Under the pieces are notes generated by a model. The model ran no database searches. It was not told where the DNA came from and saw nothing but the letters and a program-made list of their open reading frames with translations. Positions 1-8,242 of a stretch of 38,066 nucleotides of DNA are shown here, in pieces. The DNA comes from Pseudomonas sp. GM78 (GTDB lineage: Bacteria; Pseudomonadota; Gammaproteobacteria; Pseudomonadales; Pseudomonadaceae). The position numbers and the translations under genes were made by a program. The stretch spans positions 1-38,066 of the forward strand of contig NZ_AKJF01000153.1 of NCBI RefSeq assembly GCF_000282475.1, read 5' to 3'. The stretch's first letter is position 1; each line of letters opens with the position of its first letter.

Positions 1-18
1 TGGCTTGCCAGCGATGGC
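1..18. repeat. Partial REP element cut by the window edge
   Basis: The first 18 bases match the inner half of a Pseudomonas REP of the GGCTTGCCAGCGATGG subtype. The same subtype forms the left arm of the REP pair at 20746-20835. The outer GTGGGAGC part must lie before base 1. It sits about 40 bases upstream of the rsmE start, so the element fills the gap between rsmE and the unseen upstream gene. Confidence 0.7.
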
Positions 19-55
19 GGCGCCAAGACCTACACATGAATTACAGAGACCCAGC

Positions 56-775
56 ATGAGACTGTCCCGCTTCTTTATCGACGCCCCCCTGAGCACCGGC
101 GAGCACGAGCTGCCCGAAGCCCAGGCCCATTACATCGGTCGCGTGCTGCGCATGGCCGAGGGCGATGCGTTGCAACTGTTCGACGGTTCCGGCCATGAGT
201 TTCGCGGCACGCTGGTGGAAGTCGGCAAAAAGCGCGTGGTGGTACAGATCAATGAACAGTTTGCCGGCCAGGTCGAATCGCCGTTGCAGATCCACCTCGG
301 CCAAGGTTTGTCCCGTGGCGAACGCATGGACTGGGCGATCCAGAAAGCGACTGAATTGGGCGTCACGCAAATCACGCCGATCTTCAGTGAACGTTGCGAA
401 GTGCGGCTCAAGGACGAGCGCGCCGACAAACGCCTGCTGCACTGGCGCCAGGTGGCGATCAGCGCCTGCGAGCAATGCGGGCGTTCACGGGTGCCGGTGA
501 TTCACCCACCGGTGCTGTTGGCCGATTGGTTGAAACAGACTGAGGCTGAACTGAAGCTGGTGCTGCATCCGGTGGCTGAGCCGTTGGTCAGCCATGCCAA
601 GCCTGGGACGCTGGCGTTCCTGATTGGCCCGGAGGGTGGGTTGTCCGACGCCGAAGTCGAACAGGCCAAGGCCAACGGCTTTCATGCCGCCCGCCTCGGC
701 CCGCGAGTATTGCGCACCGAAACCGCGCCGGTGGTGGCGTTGGCGGTGGCCCAACAGCTTTGGGGTGACTTCTAG
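56..775 (+). CDS. rsmE: 16S rRNA (uracil1498-N3)-methyltransferase RsmE
   Basis: This encodes 239 residues, the usual length for RsmE, which uses SAM to methylate N3 of U1498 in 16S rRNA of the 30S subunit. The N-terminal PUA-like part (about residues 1-70) begins MRLSRFFI. The C-terminal SPOUT (trefoil-knot) part carries the family motifs AIQKATELGV, the SERCEVR stretch, LIGPEGGLSDAE and a final LGPRVLRTETA, which form the SAM-binding knot. I chose the ATG at 56 because families start there. A longer frame opens at 5, but those 17 residues come from REP-derived sequence. The gene is followed directly by a REP pair and converges on trhA. In P. aeruginosa rsmE also lies near the Chp cluster. 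Function is sure by family. Confidence 0.95.
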   Translation: MRLSRFFIDAPLSTGEHELPEAQAHYIGRVLRMAEGDALQLFDGSGHEFRGTLVEVGKKRVVVQINEQFAGQVESPLQIHLGQGLSRGERMDWAIQKATELGVTQITPIFSERCEVRLKDERADKRLLHWRQVAISACEQCGRSRVPVIHPPVLLADWLKQTEAELKLVLHPVAEPLVSHAKPGTLAFLIGPEGGLSDAEVEQAKANGFHAARLGPRVLRTETAPVVALAVAQQLWGDF

Positions 776-778
776 GCA

Positions 779-877
779 GCCATCGCTAGCAGGCTAGCTC
801 CCACAATGAATTTTGGGTGTTCACCAGTTTCATGTTCACTGGAGATCTCCTGTGGGAGCTAGCCTGCTGGCGATAGC
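779..877. repeat. REP pair (inverted) between rsmE and trhA
   Basis: Two inverted REP copies face each other: GCCATCGCTAGCAGGCTAGCTC at 779-805 and its near-complement at 851-877, with a 45-base spacer. This is the GCTAGCAGGC/GCCTGCTGGC subtype. It occupies the convergent junction between rsmE and trhA, starting 3 bases after the rsmE stop. The folded transcript could act as a 3'-end stabiliser or terminator for both genes (inference). Confidence 0.88.
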
Positions 878-888
878 CGCGACTCGGT

Positions 889-1506
889 TTACAGGACATA
901 AAAGAAAATCGCGACAAAGTGCAGCAAACTCCCGGCGATCACGAACAAATGCCAGACCCCGTGGGCATGGCGCAGGCGATGATCCAGGGCAAAAAAGATA
1001 ATCCCCACGGTGTACAAAACCCCGCCCGCCGCCAGCCACGCAAATCCGGCACTGCCGAGCGCCGCCAGCAGCGGCTTGACCGCCACCAGCACGATCCAGC
1101 CCATCACCGCGTAGATCACGATCGACAGGATCCGCGCTTCCGACCTCGGCTTGATCTCCTGCAGTATGCCAATCAGCGCCAACCCCCAGACAATCCCGAA
1201 CAACGTCCAGCCCCAGGGCCCGCGCAGGGTCACCAGGCAGAACGGCGTGTAGCTGCCGGCGATCAACAGGTAGATCGAAAAGTGATCAACCTTCTGCATG
1301 ATCGCTTTCTTGCGTCCGCGCACGCTGTGGTACACGGTCGATGCGCTGTACAGCACCAGCAAGGTAAAGGCATAGATCGCCATGCTGACAATCTTCCACG
1401 GACTGCCGTCAAGGCTGGCGAGCACGATCAGCCACACACCGCCAACAAAGGCTGCCACTGCTCCGACCAGATGCGTCCAGGCGTTCAATCTTTCCCCGTG
1501 ATACAT
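889..1506 (-). CDS. trhA: Hemolysin III / PAQR family membrane protein
   Basis: The 205-residue product is a seven-helix membrane protein of the hemolysin III (TrhA/YqfA) branch of the PAQR family. Visible hallmarks are the N-terminal MYHGERLNAWTHLVG, the YHSVRGRKKA stretch, KVDHFSIYLLIAGSYTPF with its Asp-His pair, and a late RLRHAHGVWHLFV motif with further His residues. In PAQR proteins these residues form a metal site. In E. coli YqfA/TrhA is linked to membrane energetics and fatty-acid-related physiology, and direct haemolysis is doubtful. The start ATG at 1506 follows a GAGGTGGG stretch. The gene is divergent from mdcR, with a 98-base gap that must hold both promoters. The family is clear, but the precise role is not known from sequence. 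Confidence 0.88.
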   Translation of the reverse strand: MYHGERLNAWTHLVGAVAAFVGGVWLIVLASLDGSPWKIVSMAIYAFTLLVLYSASTVYHSVRGRKKAIMQKVDHFSIYLLIAGSYTPFCLVTLRGPWGWTLFGIVWGLALIGILQEIKPRSEARILSIVIYAVMGWIVLVAVKPLLAALGSAGFAWLAAGGVLYTVGIIFFALDHRLRHAHGVWHLFVIAGSLLHFVAIFFYVL

Positions 1507-1604
1507 CGCTTACCCACCTCGAAAATCGTTAAAGCACACTGCGCGCGTTCCTACACAAACCCACATGCGTGCACAATCGGGTTATTCCAAAAAGAGTCCA
1601 CCCC

Positions 1605-2519
1605 ATGTTGATCGATGAAGAGTTGACCCTGAAAAAACTCGAGGTGTTCCTGGCCTTCATGCGCACCGGCAACCTGGCCCGTGCTGCGGCCGAATTGCAG
1701 ACCAGTAACGTTAGCGTACATCGGGCGATCCACTCCCTGGAAAGCGCCCTGCGCTGCCCGCTGTTCAAGCACGAGGGGCGCAACCTCACGCCGCTGGAAA
1801 GCGCCTACGTGCTGGAGGAACGGGCGCAGAAGCTGATTCAGGATGTCGTGGAAACCGTGCGCTTGACCCGCGAAGCCGCCGGGTTTTCCGCCGAGCGTTT
1901 CAAATTGGGCTCGCTGTATTCGCTGACGGTGAAGACGGTGCCGCAGTTGATCATGGGCCTGAAGATTCGCCGCACCGAGCTCAATATCGACCTGATCCTC
2001 GGCTCGAATTTCGACCTGCTGTACAAGCTCAAGAACATGGAGGTCGATGCGATCCTGGTGTCCCTGGACGACAGCATCAACGACCCGGACCTTGCGCATA
2101 TCGAGCTGTTTTCCGACGACATCTTCCTGGCGACACCGGCCGATTCGAAATTTGCGCAAAGAAGCGAAGTCGACCTCGCTGAAGTCCGCGAAGAGACCTT
2201 TATCACCCTGACCCAGGGCTTTGCCACGCATCAGGACAGCAATCGGGTGTTCAGTCAGGCGGGGTTCGAACCCAAGGTGGCGATGCAGGTCAACGACATC
2301 TTCACCCTGCTGAGCATGGTCAGCTCGGGCGTCGGTTATGCGTTGCTGCCGGGCAGGATTGCGGCGGTGTACGAGAATCGGGTGAAGCTGATTCCGTTAC
2401 AGGAGAAGTATCGGATGCAACAGCACATTGGCGTGGTGTTCTTGAAGGCCAAGGAGCGCGATCCAAATTTGCTGGCGTTGCTGGCGGAGTGCCGGATGTA
2501 TGCCAACCGCCAAGCCTGA
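1605..2519 (+). CDS. mdcR: LysR-type regulator of the malonate decarboxylase operon
   Basis: This 304-residue LysR regulator has an N-terminal winged helix-turn-helix (about residues 8-65, with FLAFMRTGNLARAAAEL and the recognition helix near NVSVHRAIHSLESAL) and a C-terminal effector domain (about 90-295). It is the MdcR/MalR type by resemblance and by position: it converges on the last gene of the mdc operon, as in other Pseudomonas mdc loci. Known MdcR proteins activate mdc transcription in response to malonate or a derivative. I chose ATG 1605 over an in-frame upstream start at 1569, because homologues begin at MLIDEELTLKKLEVF and a GAG lies just before it. A candidate target site lies at 9989-10008. 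Confidence 0.88.
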   Translation: MLIDEELTLKKLEVFLAFMRTGNLARAAAELQTSNVSVHRAIHSLESALRCPLFKHEGRNLTPLESAYVLEERAQKLIQDVVETVRLTREAAGFSAERFKLGSLYSLTVKTVPQLIMGLKIRRTELNIDLILGSNFDLLYKLKNMEVDAILVSLDDSINDPDLAHIELFSDDIFLATPADSKFAQRSEVDLAEVREETFITLTQGFATHQDSNRVFSQAGFEPKVAMQVNDIFTLLSMVSSGVGYALLPGRIAAVYENRVKLIPLQEKYRMQQHIGVVFLKAKERDPNLLALLAECRMYANRQA

Positions 2520-2530
2520 AACCGCGCCGC

Positions 2531-2628
2531 CGCCAATCGCCAGCAGGCTGGCTCCCACAGATTTTGTGTTGAACACAATATCTGTTCCAACAGATCACCC
2601 TGTGGGAGCTAGCCTGCTAGCGATGGCG
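2531..2628. repeat. REP pair between mdcR and mdcM
   Basis: Inverted REP copies lie at 2531-2560 (CGCCAATCGCCAGCAGGC...) and 2600-2628 (...GCCTGCTAGCGATGGCG). They belong to the same subtype as the pair after rsmE. They lie in the convergent gap between mdcR and mdcM and start 11 bases after the mdcR stop. Confidence 0.88.
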
Positions 2629-2655
2629 CCAGCCCAGACAACTCAGAATCTGAAA

Positions 2656-3420
2656 TCAGCCAACAATCCCCCGAACAATGAAGTACAGCAACGAAGGCCC
2701 CAGCAAGCATCCAAGCCCGGTATGGAAAGTCGCCGTCAACGCCCCATAAGGCACCAACCGCCGATCCGTCGCCGCCAGCCCCGCCGTCACACCGCTCACC
2801 GTGCCAGCCAAACCACCGAACACCATCGCCGAACGCGGGTTATCCAGGCCCATCCAGCGCGCCGCCATCGGCGTGCCGACCATCACCAGGATCGCCTTGA
2901 TCAACCCGGTGGCAATCGACAGCGCCATCACGTCCGAGGTCGCGCCAATCGCCGCACCGGTCACCGGCCCGACGATGTAGGTCACCGCACCCGCGCCAAT
3001 CGTGGTCATGCTTACCGCATCGCGATAGCCGAACACCCAGGCCATGCACGCGCCGACAATGAACGGCAGCACCGTGCCCAGCAGCAGCGCGATCACGCCG
3101 ATCAAGCCGGCCTTGCGCGCTTCGGTGGCCTGCACTTCGAATGCCGTGGCGACGATGGCGAAGTCCCGCAGCATGGCGCCGCCCATCAGGCCGATGCCGG
3201 AGAACAGCGTCAGGTCCGCCAGGCCTTTTTGCCCGCCGGTCATGGTGCCGCCGACCCAGGCCAGCACCAGGCCGATGACGATGGCAATCGCCGAGCCATG
3301 AATGCGCCCGAAGGTCAGGCGCTTGGAAAGGATGACCGACACCCACATGATCACGCCGACGAAGGCGAATGCAGTAACCAGACCGTTGTGTTCCAGGCCT
3401 TTCTCGATGAGATCCCACAT
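2656..3420 (-). CDS. mdcM: Malonate transporter subunit MdcM (MadM)
   Basis: The 254-residue product is a hydrophobic protein with about seven or eight membrane segments (for example residues 15-32, 42-60, 100-130 and 150-190). It matches the MadM subunit of the MadL/MadM two-component malonate carrier, described as sodium-dependent in Malonomonas rubra. Gly-rich turns such as GGTMTGGQKG and FGGLAGTVSGVTAG are typical. It is the last gene of the operon and begins one base after the mdcL stop (TGA-T-ATG), so the two subunits are translationally coupled. It carries malonate across the inner membrane for the decarboxylase encoded upstream. Many bacteria use an MdcF carrier instead, and none is present here. 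Confidence 0.9.
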   Translation of the reverse strand: MWDLIEKGLEHNGLVTAFAFVGVIMWVSVILSKRLTFGRIHGSAIAIVIGLVLAWVGGTMTGGQKGLADLTLFSGIGLMGGAMLRDFAIVATAFEVQATEARKAGLIGVIALLLGTVLPFIVGACMAWVFGYRDAVSMTTIGAGAVTYIVGPVTGAAIGATSDVMALSIATGLIKAILVMVGTPMAARWMGLDNPRSAMVFGGLAGTVSGVTAGLAATDRRLVPYGALTATFHTGLGCLLGPSLLYFIVRGIVG

Positions 3421-3421
3421 A

Positions 3422-3838
3422 TCAGCGACCTCCTACAGGTGTGCCGACGGGGGAGATTTCCGCCGGTTCATCGGGCAAGGGTTCGCCTTTGTGGGTCCGG
3501 CTGATCAAGGCAATGGTGCAGCCGCAGACCACCACCGAACCGATCGCCGCCAGCACCGCCACCGGACCGCCGTGCAATGCGGTCACCACGTTCTGTTGCG
3601 CGGCCATCGCCACGACCACTGGAATGTACATGGCACCCCAGAAGCCCACGCCCATTTCGCAATCCTTGGTCATGCCGCCGCGTTTTTGCATCCACAGCCG
3701 CGCGCAGATCAACAGGATCATGGCGATCCCGACCCCGCCGACGTTGGATTTGACGCCCAGCAAGACACCGAGCATGTCTCCCATGATCACCCCTGCCAGC
3801 GTACAGATCGCAAGCAGCGCCACACCGTAAATAATCAT
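3422..3838 (-). CDS. mdcL: Malonate transporter subunit MdcL (MadL)
   Basis: This is a 138-residue membrane protein with about four hydrophobic segments (residues 2-22, 30-48, 65-85 and 90-110) and a hydrophilic tail rich in Glu and Pro. It is the MadL partner of MadM in the malonate importer. I chose ATG 3838 (MIIYGVALLAIC), with GAGG nine bases before it. An in-frame TTG at 3853 would add five residues but lacks a ribosome site. There is a 63-base gap from mdcH, the largest inside the operon, so the transporter genes may have some independent translation. The phase before mdcM strongly suggests a matched pair. Confidence 0.88.
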   Translation of the reverse strand: MIIYGVALLAICTLAGVIMGDMLGVLLGVKSNVGGVGIAMILLICARLWMQKRGGMTKDCEMGVGFWGAMYIPVVVAMAAQQNVVTALHGGPVAVLAAIGSVVVCGCTIALISRTHKGEPLPDEPAEISPVGTPVGGR

Positions 3839-3901
3839 TGTTGTCGTCCTCAAAGTGCATCGTCGAATGTTGTTCTTGTTGTTCGAAGCCTCAGGGTTGC
3901 T

Positions 3902-4813
3902 CTAAGGGTGGCGACTTCCCTCCTCACGCAACAGCGCCTGCAGGGTATCGAGCCGGGCACCGTCGAAAGCAATCACGGTGCCCTGTTCGAATACCCGGCG
4001 CGCCAGCCCGGTCAGCACCGCACCGGGCGGCAGTTCGATCTGTAGACGTACGCCACGCTCGTAGGCGCTTTGCACCGTGCCGCGCCAATCCACCACGCGG
4101 CACATGTTGAAGGCCAGGTCGTCGCGCAAGGCGTCAACCTTGATCACCGGCCGCGCGCGGCTGCCGCTCAGGTAGCCGATCTTCGGCGTTTGCAGCGTCA
4201 CCTTGGCAAACGCTTCGGCCAGGGTTTGCGCCGGCACGTCCAGCAGCGGGCAGTGTGACGGCACACTCACCGCCAGACGCTTGGCCATCCCTGCCCCGCG
4301 CGCCTTTGCCAGCTCGGCCAGTGCTTTCATCCCAGCGTCACTGCCGGCTATCACCACCTGGTTATCGGCGTTGATGTTGGCCAGGTAAACCGGCGTATCG
4401 ACGCTGTTAACCTGGGCCAGCAAGCCCTCCACCACAGCCAGCTCCAGGCCGATGATCGCGGTCATCCCGTAGCCCCGTGGATACGCTTGCTGCATCAACT
4501 CACCGCGCAGGCTGACCAGATGCAGCGCATCGCCGAAACCCAAGGCACCCGCTACCACCGCTGCCGGGTAGGCACCGATGGAAAGCCCCGCGACGTAATC
4601 CGCCGGCAATGACAACTGCTGTGCCGCCGCCACACCGGCGATCAGCAGGCAGAGCTGCACCGCCCTTGTCGATTGCAACGCCTGGGCAGAATCCAGCAGC
4701 CGAACGTCTTCACCCAACAGGTCGCTGGCTTCGATCAACATTTCCCGAGGCAAACCCTGGAGCATGCCCGGCCGCTGCGCGCCCTGACCCGGGAACACCA
4801 GCAAGCTGCTCAC
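3902..4813 (-). CDS. mdcH: Malonyl-CoA:ACP transacylase of malonate decarboxylase
   Basis: The 303-residue product belongs to the FabD-like acyltransferase family. It carries the N-terminal LLVFPGQGAQRPGM motif, the nucleophile elbow GLSIGAYP (Ser78), and the partner His in VPSHCPLLD (His187). In the Mdc system MdcH transfers malonyl from malonyl-CoA to the activated thiol of the MdcC prosthetic group, priming the decarboxylase. The likely start is GTG at 4813, which overlaps the mdcG stop in a GTGA junction and has AGGAG eight bases upstream. An ATG at 4837 would add eight residues inside mdcG. The order mdcG-mdcH is the usual one for Pseudomonas mdc operons. Confidence 0.9.
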   Translation of the reverse strand: MSSLLVFPGQGAQRPGMLQGLPREMLIEASDLLGEDVRLLDSAQALQSTRAVQLCLLIAGVAAAQQLSLPADYVAGLSIGAYPAAVVAGALGFGDALHLVSLRGELMQQAYPRGYGMTAIIGLELAVVEGLLAQVNSVDTPVYLANINADNQVVIAGSDAGMKALAELAKARGAGMAKRLAVSVPSHCPLLDVPAQTLAEAFAKVTLQTPKIGYLSGSRARPVIKVDALRDDLAFNMCRVVDWRGTVQSAYERGVRLQIELPPGAVLTGLARRVFEQGTVIAFDGARLDTLQALLREEGSRHP

Positions 4814-5427
4814 GCTGCCTGCTCCTGCGGGTTCCATGGGTCGGTGACCAGACAGGCTCCCGTTGCATTCTTGAACAGAACCCGAGGGGAAGAACCCGCC
4901 CATTCACGCAAGGCGACGGCGCCAAACGAGGTCTGCAATTGCATGTCCACCACACACGGCGCCGTATCGAACAATGCCACCAGCTCCCGGGCCTGATCAC
5001 GCGCCAGCGGTTGTGGCGTGCGCAGAATCAAATCCAGATCGCTGGCTTCATGCATGGCTGCAAAGCCGCTGGCCAACTCGAAGCCGGCACTGCCGCTGAC
5101 TCCCCAGACCCAACCGCAGGCATCGAGTACGGGGCGCAATTGAGCCAGGGCTTCAAGCGCCGGCAGGTCACGGTGGGTCTCGACGTGACAAAGTTCTTCT
5201 GGACTGACACGACGGGTTATCACCGCAATCGCCATCGACGTCCCATAACGCTGCTCACGCAAACGGCCACGCACGCCGACCGCAATCCGCTCCGCCGTCG
5301 ACACCGCACGACGCACCACCACCGGTTGCCCCGCGCCGATCGACTCGACCGCCCAGGCAGGCGCATCCACGGGCAGCTGCCGAGGGGTCATGCCCCAGAG
5401 CAGGTCGTGAGCCAGAAACCGGCTCAC
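4810..5427 (-). CDS. mdcG: Phosphoribosyl-dephospho-CoA transferase (holo-ACP synthase) MdcG
   Basis: This 205-residue protein attaches the 2'-(5''-phosphoribosyl)-3'-dephospho-CoA prosthetic group to Ser25 of apo-MdcC. The family is a divergent nucleotidyltransferase. The catalytic-type pattern is visible as GSAGFELASG followed by SDLDLILRTP, where the Asp residues should bind metal. The GTG at 5427 gives a four-base GTGA overlap with the mdcE stop and is preferred. A second in-frame GTG at 5430 sits directly in front, so the start is ambiguous by one codon. Together with mdcB it forms the cofactor-assembly branch of the operon. Confidence 0.88.
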   Translation of the reverse strand: MSRFLAHDLLWGMTPRQLPVDAPAWAVESIGAGQPVVVRRAVSTAERIAVGVRGRLREQRYGTSMAIAVITRRVSPEELCHVETHRDLPALEALAQLRPVLDACGWVWGVSGSAGFELASGFAAMHEASDLDLILRTPQPLARDQARELVALFDTAPCVVDMQLQTSFGAVALREWAGSSPRVLFKNATGACLVTDPWNPQEQAA

Positions 5428-6227
5428 CACTGCGCTCTCAGCAACTGGCGGACCTTGCTCGAGGCCGCCCGATTGGTCGCCCCGAGGCGAGCGCTCAGAT
5501 CAGTGCCCGTGTGCGCGACATCGCCAATTGCCTGGGTCAGGCACTCGGTCACCCGTGCCAGATCCGAAGGGGTTGGCTGTTCGATCTGCTGCACCGACAA
5601 GGTTTCCCAGAGCAAGCCGAGGCTGGCATAGCTGTCGATGTCATAGGCCATCGGCGGCACGCTGGCGGCCAGGGCTTCCAGTTCTTCGACACTGCGCAAA
5701 GTCACCCGCGCCGCCGAAGCCTTGCCCATAGCGTGCACCATCACGCCCGGATCACGCAGGGCGATCAGCCGATTGGCCTGATAGCCATGAGCGAGAAAAG
5801 CCCCGGACATGGCCTTGCCCACCAGCAGACCGATAACGGCATGACCTGCCAGGCGGGCGCGGGCATAACTGTCGGCGGCACCGGCCAGCGCCTGGTGGAT
5901 GCCGAGCGCTTCTTCGCGGCGGCCGTAGGCCTGGCTCGGTACATCGACGATGGCGATCAAGGCGCGTTTTTGCGGCTTGTCCTGATCGGCTGCAATGACA
6001 TCGTCCACCGCCTTGGCCAGGCCCCAGCCTTCGAGCAACCCGACTTCACCGTTGCGGGCGCGGACGAAACGGTTATCGGGGTCGGCCACCACGACGATAA
6101 ACCGCGCGGGTTGTTCACCCAAGCATCCATCAGCCACTTTCAGCGAGGCCGGCAAACCGTCGACCGGCCTGGCATCGCGGCTCAAGGCGTTGAACCAATT
6201 CAAGCCCCTCAGGGAATACGAACTCAT
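5424..6227 (-). CDS. mdcE: Malonate decarboxylase gamma subunit (decarboxylase, MdcE)
   Basis: The 267-residue product is a crotonase-fold subunit related to acyl-CoA carboxyltransferases. With MdcD it forms the carboxy-lyase core that removes CO2 from malonyl-S-MdcC, leaving acetyl-S-MdcC. Visible family segments are RFIVVVADPDNRFVRARNGE, the Ala/Gly-rich HAVIGLLVGKAMSGAFLAHG and LIALRDPGVMVHAMGK. It begins with an ATGA overlap on the mdcD stop, which fits stoichiometric production of the two subunits. The length is typical. It is cytoplasmic and biotin-independent, since no biotin-carrier gene lies in the cluster. Confidence 0.9.
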   Translation of the reverse strand: MSSYSLRGLNWFNALSRDARPVDGLPASLKVADGCLGEQPARFIVVVADPDNRFVRARNGEVGLLEGWGLAKAVDDVIAADQDKPQKRALIAIVDVPSQAYGRREEALGIHQALAGAADSYARARLAGHAVIGLLVGKAMSGAFLAHGYQANRLIALRDPGVMVHAMGKASAARVTLRSVEELEALAASVPPMAYDIDSYASLGLLWETLSVQQIEQPTPSDLARVTECLTQAIGDVAHTGTDLSARLGATNRAASSKVRQLLRAQW

Positions 6228-7075
6228 GCGCGGTCTCCTTGATACAGGTCGCGAACCGTGGCCGGTTCGATTTGCGGTTCGGCATCCAGACGCGCCAGCC
6301 GTTGCAGAAACAGCGCGGCCTGGGCACTGCGATGCTGCGCGGGCAAACCCTGCTTGAGCAATTCGCCAACCTGCCGGCGAATCTGCGCCACGTCATCCTC
6401 GGCGTAGCGATCCACCAGCCCCGTGGCAAAACGTTGCTCGCCTCCGGTCAGGCTCCAGATGAAGGGGCGATCCCTCGAGTCGTACTCCTCGAGCCCCGCC
6501 TCCTGTTCGATCACCTGCGGACCGTTCAGGCCCAGGCGCGCTTCCTGAGTCACCAACAGGTAGCTGCACAACCCGGCGGCGATCGACATGCCGCCGAAGC
6601 AACCGACACTGCCTGCGATGACACCCACCACCGGTTGGTACTGACGCAAATCAACGATCGCCGCATGGATATCGGCAATCGCCGCCAAGCCGAGGTTGGC
6701 TTCCTGTAAACGCACACCACCGGTTTCCAGCAGCAGCACGGCGCGGGTCGGAATGCCCTTGCGGTTGTCCTCGGCGGCCAGCTCCAGCGCGCCAGCAATT
6801 TTCGCCCCGCCGACTTCACCGAGACTGCCGCCCTGGAACGCCCCTTCGATGGCGGCGATCACCACCGGCAAACCGGCGAGGCTGCCCTTGGCGATCACCA
6901 CACCGTCGTCTGCCTGAGGCACCACGCCCTGGCGCGCCAGCCACGGCGACATGATGCGTTGAAACGGATCGAGCAATTCGCGGAAGGTGCCGGTATCAAG
7001 CAAGGCTTTCGCCCGTTGCCGGGCACCGAGTTCAACGAAGCTGTGTTTGTTCAGAGGCGCTGCGCTGTCAGTCAT
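6224..7075 (-). CDS. mdcD: Malonate decarboxylase beta subunit (MdcD)
   Basis: This is a 283-residue carboxyltransferase-like subunit that pairs with MdcE. Recognisable parts are MSPWLARQGVVPQADDGVV near the start, the GVRLQEANLGLAAIADIHA stretch, and the Gly-rich VGVIAGSVGCFGGMSIAAGL, which in this fold shapes the oxyanion hole. I chose ATG 7075 (MTDSAAPLNKHSF). It overlaps the mdcC stop by eight bases (ATGACTGA) and matches the family start. Longer in-frame extensions upstream run through mdcC in another phase and are not credible. The C-terminal tail (about residues 235-283) is rich in Arg and Ala. Confidence 0.9.
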   Translation of the reverse strand: MTDSAAPLNKHSFVELGARQRAKALLDTGTFRELLDPFQRIMSPWLARQGVVPQADDGVVIAKGSLAGLPVVIAAIEGAFQGGSLGEVGGAKIAGALELAAEDNRKGIPTRAVLLLETGGVRLQEANLGLAAIADIHAAIVDLRQYQPVVGVIAGSVGCFGGMSIAAGLCSYLLVTQEARLGLNGPQVIEQEAGLEEYDSRDRPFIWSLTGGEQRFATGLVDRYAEDDVAQIRRQVGELLKQGLPAQHRSAQAALFLQRLARLDAEPQIEPATVRDLYQGDRA

Positions 7076-7367
7076 GGCCGATCTCCTCGAAGCCCTGTTC
7101 CAGACGCAGGCGTACCACGCCGGGGGTGGCGCCGAAATCGTGGATGTCGATGTCCATGGCCGGCGGGGTCTGGCCGTCGAACATCCGCGCGAACAGGTGC
7201 TGCCAGCGTTGTTCGCTGCCATTGACCGAGGTCTGTACGGTGATGCTCAGCTTGCCGGGCTGACCCGGCTCGATCAGCACTTCCAGATCGCCCGAGCCGA
7301 CACAACCCACCAGCGTGCGGCCGCGTGGCGGCTGCCCGGCGGGGAATTCAAAGGATAAGGTTTCCAT
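7068..7367 (-). CDS. mdcC: Malonate decarboxylase acyl carrier protein (delta subunit)
   Basis: This 99-residue acyl carrier protein bears the phosphoribosyl-dephospho-CoA prosthetic group. The modified residue should be Ser25, seen in the motif GCVGSGDLEV, at the position known for the family. Malonyl, then acetyl, ride on its thiol during the MdcA/MdcD-E cycle. The start is ATG 7367, formed by TGATG coupling with the mdcB stop and preceded by GGGAG. A TTG codon just before it is not needed. It resembles the citrate-lyase gamma subunit in role but not in overall sequence. Confidence 0.92.
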   Translation of the reverse strand: METLSFEFPAGQPPRGRTLVGCVGSGDLEVLIEPGQPGKLSITVQTSVNGSEQRWQHLFARMFDGQTPPAMDIDIHDFGATPGVVRLRLEQGFEEIGHD

Positions 7368-8242
7368 CAAAAAGCTCCCTGAATGATGCCGTCGCCGGAC
7401 TCGATGCGGTCGATGAACAGGCAGGCTGCGAGCAAGTCGGCAGCGCCGCCGGGCGAGGCATTCAACGCGATTAATTGTTGGTCCAGCTCATGCAATCGGC
7501 GGCGACCGGCGAGGCTGGCACTGCCACCGACGTCGAGCACGGCCTGGGCGCCGAGCTGCATGGTGCTCAGGCCCTCTTCCCCGGAGCGGTACAGCACGCA
7601 GGTGTCGGCCAGGTTCGTCATGATCGCCAGCAGCGCATCGAGCCGGGCGTTCTGTTCGCCATGGCCGGCGGCGCGACTGCGCTTGAGTTGCGGCAGCGCG
7701 CGTTGCGTCACCGCCGGGAAGCCGAGTTGCGCTTCCTCACGGGCACCGCGCGCGCCGTAGCGTTGGGCGACTTGCGCGCCGTGGCTCAGTGGGCGCGGTG
7801 CATAACGGTCCTCGAGCAAGGCCAGCCGTGCCGCGCGCAAGGCGATGGAGCCGGCGGCGGTGGCTTGCGGCTCCAGCGCAACCGCGGCGACCAGCAGGCC
7901 CAGCGCCCAGATGGCCCCACGATGGGTGTTCACGCCGTTGGTGGTGGCGAGCATCGCTTGTTCGCCTTCACGACCGATCAGGCCAATGGCCTCGCGCAGC
8001 GGAAATCCGATCTCGCCCAACTCGATAGCGGCTTCAGCCATTTCCTTGAAGGCCGGCCACAGGGCCAGCGCCGAGGCGTGCATCAGCCCCAGGTGCAGAT
8101 CGGTGTGGGCGCCATTGCCGCGACGGTCGACCAGCGCCGGTTTCGGCGACAGGTCGGCTTCGTCGATCAGCGCGTCCACCGCCAGGTCCGCCAGGCGTTC
8201 GGCCAGGCTCAGGGTTTTCGGTTGCAGGTTGAGTGCGTGCAT
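7367..8242 (-). CDS. mdcB: Triphosphoribosyl-dephospho-CoA synthase MdcB
   Basis: The 291-residue product belongs to the CitG/MdcB family. It joins ATP-derived ribose triphosphate to dephospho-CoA to make the precursor of the MdcC cofactor. The diagnostic motif [16 protein letters not shown] is present around residues 112-127, and an N-terminal [19 protein letters not shown] and a central [11 protein letters not shown] are also typical. Translation begins within the mdcA stop (TAATG, one shared base), so it is coupled to mdcA. The placement mdcA-B-C is the usual one in Pseudomonas. Confidence 0.92.
   Translation of the reverse strand: MHALNLQPKTLSLAERLADLAVDALIDEADLSPKPALVDRRGNGAHTDLHLGLMHASALALWPAFKEMAEAAIELGEIGFPLREAIGLIGREGEQAMLATTNGVNTHRGAIWALGLLVAAVALEPQATAAGSIALRAARLALLEDRYAPRPLSHGAQVAQRYGARGAREEAQLGFPAVTQRALPQLKRSRAAGHGEQNARLDALLAIMTNLADTCVLYRSGEEGLSTMQLGAQAVLDVGGSASLAGRRRLHELDQQLIALNASPGGAADLLAACLFIDRIESGDGIIQGAF

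Noticed and set aside
2500-3504. A 334-residue plus-strand frame over the mdcR/mdcM junction
   Set aside because: It reads through a REP pair (PIASRLAPT, PVGASLLAM) and the antisense of mdcM.
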